A stretch of 10,234 nucleotides of DNA from Cephalothrix simula. Its lineage: Eukaryota; Nemertea; Palaeonemertea; Archinemertea; Cephalotrichidae. This document shows, piece after piece, positions 7,061 to 10,234 of the stretch. Below the pieces are notes generated by a model. That model had not been told where the DNA came from, searched no databases, and worked only from the letters and a program-made list of their open reading frames with translations. The stretch lies in the NCBI GenBank assembly GCA_035591015.1, contig JAXIUW010230730.1:1-10234 (forward strand), read 5' to 3'. Both the position numbers and the translations under genes were made by a program. Position 1 is the first letter of the stretch. Each line of letters begins with the position of its first letter.

Positions 7061-7502
7061 GCGACAGAGGATCCAGTTATGTACTCTTTTTTAATCAAAG
7101 CAATATGAAGTTGTCAAGTCATATATGCTGAAGTGAAGCGGACCAAAAAACTAGTTACGGGGATCTTACAAACGGGTCAATAACATACACAGTGTGTTTT
7201 TCTCTAGTATTTGATCTTAGCCCTTTTCATGATATCTCATATCTCCTGATTTATGTCTGTCGCGAGAAAGCTTATAAATATTGGCTAAGTATCAAATTAC
7301 TTGTGGCAAGAGTTTCAGATAAAAATATCTTGAGGTTTTAAAAGAGTAATCTTCTTACAGAAAAATTCGTTTTAATTTTATTGAATAAAGAGAGTCAAAG
7401 ACAATGAAAAGAAATATTTGACACTTATTAATCAGTGAAAACTTTTATCAAAAACGGTTTTGGCGACTAAAACACTAAAAACTTTAGTGCAACTTTTTAT
7501 TT
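7061..7502. other. AT-rich non-coding stretch
   Basis: No gene, RNA or clear repeat is seen between the first and second repeat copies, apart from the small dyad ACACAGTGTGT near 7188. Confidence 0.45.
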
Positions 7503-7560
7503 AAAGTCCCAAATGCAAAAGCGGAAGTCGTGATACAGCGACACCAGCGTCCAAAATAAA
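7503..7560 (+). repeat. Dispersed repeat, copy B, with GCGGAAGT core
   Basis: AAAGTCCCAAATGCAAAA leads into GCGGAAGTCG (7521-7530), TGATACAGCGACACCAG and a GTCCAAAAT end. It aligns with copies C and D in the same orientation. GCGGAAGT fits the ETS-family site (core GGAA). The copy ends 31 bases left of the fold-back element at 7591. Confidence 0.55.
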
Positions 7561-7590
7561 AGAGAATTACTTTTATGGATGCATAGGTAA

Positions 7591-7846
7591 ATTTTGCCCC
7601 AAAACAAAGTGACATGATGAATTGAGCTTATTGGAAATAATTACATATGGAAAAACAGTTTTTCACAAAATTAAGTTAAGAAAACTAGGCCAAGCATGCC
7701 ACTTTTGACCAAGTTTGTCTAAATCAACTTTCCTGACTAAATGTTTTGAAAAACTGTTGTAGCTAGTTTTCCTTGGTTTGTATAGAATATCTAGGATATA
7801 AAATTTCTTTTGTAAATGTTTATGTCACTTTGTTTTGGGACAAAAT
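7591..7846. mobile_element. Fold-back element (MITE-like), 256 bp
   Basis: Bases 7591-7615 and 7822-7846 are reverse complements at 24 of 25 positions (ATTTTGCCCC... against ...GGGACAAAAT). Inside, AACAGTTTTTC at 7654-7664 pairs exactly with GAAAAACTGTT at 7748-7758, and the next 24 bases inward still match at about 17 positions. So most of the element is a long imperfect hairpin with better-kept ends. It has no coding capacity, as expected for a non-autonomous fold-back or MITE. No clean target duplication is visible at the edges, and no family is recognised. It lies between copies B and C of the dispersed repeat, which could make it part of a larger composite. Confidence 0.65.
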
Positions 7847-7860
7847 CACCCCCTTAGGTC

Positions 7861-7910
7861 GGAACCGGAAATCGATACACAACTCCACAGTGTCCAATTT
7901 GAAAACTAAT
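7861..7910 (+). repeat. Dispersed repeat, copy C
   Basis: GGAACCGGAAATCGATACACAACTCCACAGTGTCCAATTT runs parallel to copies B and D (CGGAAGT.GT.ACACAACGCCACAG). Here the core is ACCGGAAA, again an ETS-type site. It starts 15 bases after the fold-back element. Confidence 0.5.
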
Positions 7911-7947
7911 CTTCAATCTTACTTTTTTGATAAAATAATTTTAAAAT

Positions 7948-8015
7948 AAGACTTCAAATTAATGGAAAGCGGAAGTTGTAACACAACGCCACAGGTGTTA
8001 AAAATTAAAACTAAT
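7948..8015 (+). repeat. Dispersed repeat, copy D
   Basis: AAGACTTCAAATTAATGGAAA leads into GCGGAAGTTG (7969-7978), TAACACAACGCCACAGGTG and a TTAAAAATTAAAACTAAT end. The left lead matches copy B (AAAGTCCCAAATGCAAAAGCGGAAGT), and ACTAAT also follows copy C. The reverse strand is open for about 28 codons here but shows no protein signature. Confidence 0.55.
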
Positions 8016-8608
8016 ATTTAAAGAAGAATCTACTTATTCGCATAACACTTTTATTTGAAGCAAATTGAAATGAATTCTAGCAAATTGAACGTCGCCAGAG
8101 TAATTTTCTTCCTCTATTAGAGTTTGAGTATTCGATGTAGTATCATAAGATATCAATAGCTGACCAATTTAAAGGTACATAAACGACGATATCTTTTTAC
8201 GGCAAGTCAAATTACGGCGTTGAATGCCTGGAATTCGGTTTAGCTGACGTTGCATGCGTAGAGGTGTACAGAAACAGTAATGAAGCAAATCACTTTCACG
8301 CTGAACAATCAGTGAGATGATGGCAAGATAAATCATATTTTCTGCTTCATTTGTTAAGCAACAAGTCGGCAGAATTGTTATATATACAACGCAACTTTTA
8401 AAAGAACACCTGAAACTATCTAGTAATTACTAAAAAAGTCAACAACATAAACAGAGTTCTTAAAATATATAACTACTTGACTTCGTAACAATATTCATAA
8501 CGGTCGAAGTGAACTAAAGTAGGCTTAAAGGTCTAATAAAATAGCATGCGAGACACAGGAACAAACAACAAACATACACGTACGAAAGAACGAACTGTTT
8601 AAATATAA
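8016..8608. other. Non-coding stretch upstream of a promoter-like block
   Basis: No open frame, repeat array or RNA gene is supported. A TATA-like AAATATAA (8601-8608) directly abuts the CRE that follows. Confidence 0.45.
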
Positions 8609-8686
8609 TGACGTCATCTTGATATCAAGACTCAAATTTCGATGATTTCATCAGCTTGTATAACAGAGAGCTCTGTAAAACAGAGC
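8609..8686 (+). promoter_or_regulatory. Palindrome cluster with CRE, probable promoter region
   Basis: In 78 bases stand TGACGTCA (8609-8616, exact CRE), then TCTTGATATCAAGA (8617-8630, perfect 14-base palindrome, touching the CRE), GATGATTTCATC (8641-8652, 5-bp arms) and the hairpin GCTCTGT / ACAGAGC (8670-8676 and 8680-8686, AAA loop), with AGAGCTCT overlapping its left arm. It precedes a YY1-like ATGGCGGC start and a splice donor by 20 to 90 bases, the arrangement expected of an animal core promoter and 5' UTR. Transcription itself is not shown by the sequence. Confidence 0.4.
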
Positions 8687-8706
8687 GAATCTGGAGATCC
8701 GCGCAA

Positions 8707-8771
8707 ATGGCGGCAAAACAATCGGCAACAATTTTTAAAAAGTTCAACCCACACGATCTTCAAATATGAAG
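8707..8771 (+). CDS. Possible first exon with YY1-type start
   Basis: GCGCAAATGGCGGC contains the YY1 core that in animal promoters often spans the start codon, and the ATG at 8707 has A at -3 and G at +4. That frame gives only 20 residues (MAAKQSATIF...) before TGA at 8767-8769, so it may be an upstream ORF. A second ATG at 8766 gives ATGAAG directly before AAG|GTAAAT, a good donor at 8771/8772. A strong acceptor (CTAAC plus TTTTTTCAG, ending 8811) would make an unusually short 40-base intron. Splicing instead to the acceptor ending at 9475 joins ATGAAG in phase to the open segment at 9476-9611. Function unknown. Confidence 0.25.
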
Positions 8772-8811
8772 GTAAATCCTAATTCCCTTTTCTTCTCCTA
8801 ACTTTTTTCAG

Positions 8812-9470
8812 AACTTCAATAATACTACGAAGATCAATAGAGATAACTAGGTAGTATCTTCACACGTTGCACACGTTAAGTATCCCAAAAAGGGGTTTTT
8901 ATTAACTAGTCAAAGGAATTCGAGTATCTTGGAAGTACCAGGCTGAGACAGGTCACCAGTAGCTAGTTAGTGTTAAATGTGTGACTATGTTCATATACGG
9001 ACGTGCCAGCAACTGATTTGCCTAATTCCCATCACTTTGAGCCGTTTGAAGTCTTACTCAGATCTTACTAAGTAATAAATGATCAATAATTAAGTAAAGA
9101 AAATGTTCTAAGACGTTTAAAACCAAACTAATGATGCATTTCTATTAATACATTAAAAAATTTTGGATCTGTATCAGAATTTTAGGTGGAAGGAGGGAGG
9201 GAAAATACTTTTTCTAAAATGCAGAAAGCCACAAAATACTAGTATTCCAGAACTTTTTCCAAAAGTACATGTAGCCTATATTCATTAAATGCATTACTCT
9301 AAATTCGATTCTGATATACTTGTTATGAGTTTTAAATACGATATTGTAGATGTGTACCAGCGTCAGATTCAGAAGCTGCATCCAAAACAAGCTGTTTGCT
9401 GAAACATCTTTTTACCCTCCCTCCCATTTCTAGGAATTAACGAAAGCATGTATGATATTTTTCTACTATT
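8812..9470. other. AT-rich stretch, possible intron
   Basis: No supported gene. A 38-codon frame (9289-9402) exists but is of chance size. GGAGGGAGGG near 9191 and CCCTCCCTCCC near 9415 are near-complementary purine and pyrimidine tracts about 220 bases apart. CACACGTT occurs twice at 8862-8877. Confidence 0.4.
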
Positions 9471-9475
9471 ATGCA

Positions 9476-9611
9476 GGTTCGGCATAATTTCGGTCAACCA
9501 ATATTGACTGAAAATGGCAATAGAATATTCAAAATTTTATGCGGATGTAGACAATGGCAAAAGGCGGTACATGCTTCATTGGCATTAAAAAAGACATCTG
9601 CTGGTTTCTGA
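9476..9611 (+). CDS. Possible downstream exon, unrecognised
   Basis: An acceptor-like TTCTACTATTATGCAG ends at 9475. The following frame, GTTCGGCATAATTTCGG..., stays open for 44 codons to TGA at 9609-9611 and reads VRHNFGQPILTENGN..., with a CGC pair and a basic C-terminal part. It also has its own ATG at 9471, giving 46 residues. It is in phase with the ATGAAG donor exon at 8771, which would give a 46-residue protein. I recognise no family, the length is near what chance allows, and CGGAAGTTG at 9639-9647 suggests repeat sequence follows. Confidence 0.2.
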
Positions 9612-10234
9612 ATGTGGTTGACCACTGACTGACCAAAACGGAAGTTGCACAAGTGGCCATGACGAAAGAATCGTTAATAATTTAATCATCATTCAATACT
9701 TTTCATAAACCATGATCTTCAGGCAATCACTTACAATATTAGTTGTGCAAGTAATATCACTTATCGGATGAGATTTATATGAATAATTACTTTCATAATC
9801 ATAAATACCTAGTGATTAAATAATCACGCTGAGAATGCAATCACATTTAGGATCATTGGAAAGGGTCAAGAGAATACAAGAATGGGTATTAAGCGGTTTT
9901 CAATCTCCATTAAACAGTGATAATCTGGAAAAGCAGCTAGCATCAAATTTCTGGTTTCTTTCCGGTTGACCGTACTTCAGCAGAAAATGAAGCCCTTTTA
10001 GCGTTTCGACAAATGAGCCAAGTCTCCTCTTGTATTTTGATTGACAAAAGAATTGTTGACCACAAACTCGAAATTAAAGAGCCATCTAGGTCAAAAACAG
10101 CACGGTAAACCGTGGACCAACAACAATCAGTCGAGACCAGACCAAAATACCAAAATCTATTGTTAATTTTTCTCGAAATATGTAGCCATTAATGCGAAGA
10201 AAAGTACGAAATATATCCTATAATGCCCGGTCAA
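9612..10234. other. Non-coding or undetermined stretch
   Basis: A plus-strand frame is open for 55 codons (9941-10105, stop 10106-10108) without a recognised motif, and the opposite strand is also open over much of it, so coding is unproven. CGGAAGTTGCACAA at 9639 may be a fifth remnant of the repeat family at 7022-8015. CATTAAACAGTGA at 9908-9920 repeats a motif seen at 539. Confidence 0.4.

Noticed and set aside
8631-8663. Hammerhead ribozyme core on the minus strand (CTGATGA...CGAAA)
   Set aside because: Only six bases separate the two core boxes, leaving no usable stem II. The core bases instead pair in GATGATTTCATC, and there is no room for stem III before the GTC.
539-9920. CATTAAACAG(TGA) recurring at 539, 560 and 9908 as a possible element end
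   Set aside because: No shared sequence extends beyond 10 to 13 bases and there is no symmetry; an AT-rich coincidence is sufficient.

Overview
This window reads as nuclear DNA from an AT-rich animal genome, mostly intron or intergenic sequence. It has no long open frame, no operon structure, no rRNA and no intact tRNA. What it does have is metazoan-style splice signals, a decayed tRNA-derived (SINE-like) segment, minisatellite-like arrays, fold-back elements and scattered palindromic regulatory motifs. The mixture of short repeats would fit a marine invertebrate such as a bivalve mollusc, but that is an impression from general style, not a match to a named element.

Left part (1-2310). A palindrome-rich end (1-60) is followed by a CRE palindrome (275-282) and a small GC-richer island that could be a minus-strand exon (320-372). 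About 1.9 kb of AT-rich sequence follows, whose only clear structure is three palindromic CACGTG E-boxes within 361 bases (1572-1932). At 2313-2434 there is a roughly 50% GC, cysteine-rich open segment ending at a splice-donor-like site.

Middle (2435-6130). A homopurine/homopyrimidine stretch carries G11 and several short hairpins (2678-2903). An RFX-type X-box palindrome lies at 3318-3331. Two pieces of a degenerate 12-base GGACG repeat (about 4485-4531 and 4962-5200) flank a segment holding the tRNA-derived element (4729-4800).

Right-centre (6130-8020). A perfect 16-bp snapback hairpin (6139-6173) lies 26 bases upstream of the best exon candidate in the window (6200-6256: strong acceptor, 19 open codons, exact GTAAGT donor). 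Next comes the most distinctive object: an array of about 49-bp units, several of them imperfect dyads built on GCACGG...GATATC...GATATC...CCGTGC (6401-6855), with a second RFX-like palindrome inside it. Then come four diverged copies of a short dispersed repeat, at least two with a GCGGAAGT ETS-type core, around a 256-bp fold-back element (7591-7846).

Right part (8600-10234). A compact palindrome cluster (CRE, 14-bp palindrome, hairpin) stands just upstream of an ATGGCGGC/YY1-like start and a splice donor (8609-8771), which looks like a promoter plus first exon on the plus strand. A possible downstream exon lies at 9476-9611.

No gene is identified with confidence. The candidate exons do not assemble into a recognised protein, and no complete novel system is visible. 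The dyad array, the GTAAGT exon and the CRE/YY1 promoter-like block are the parts most worth following up.
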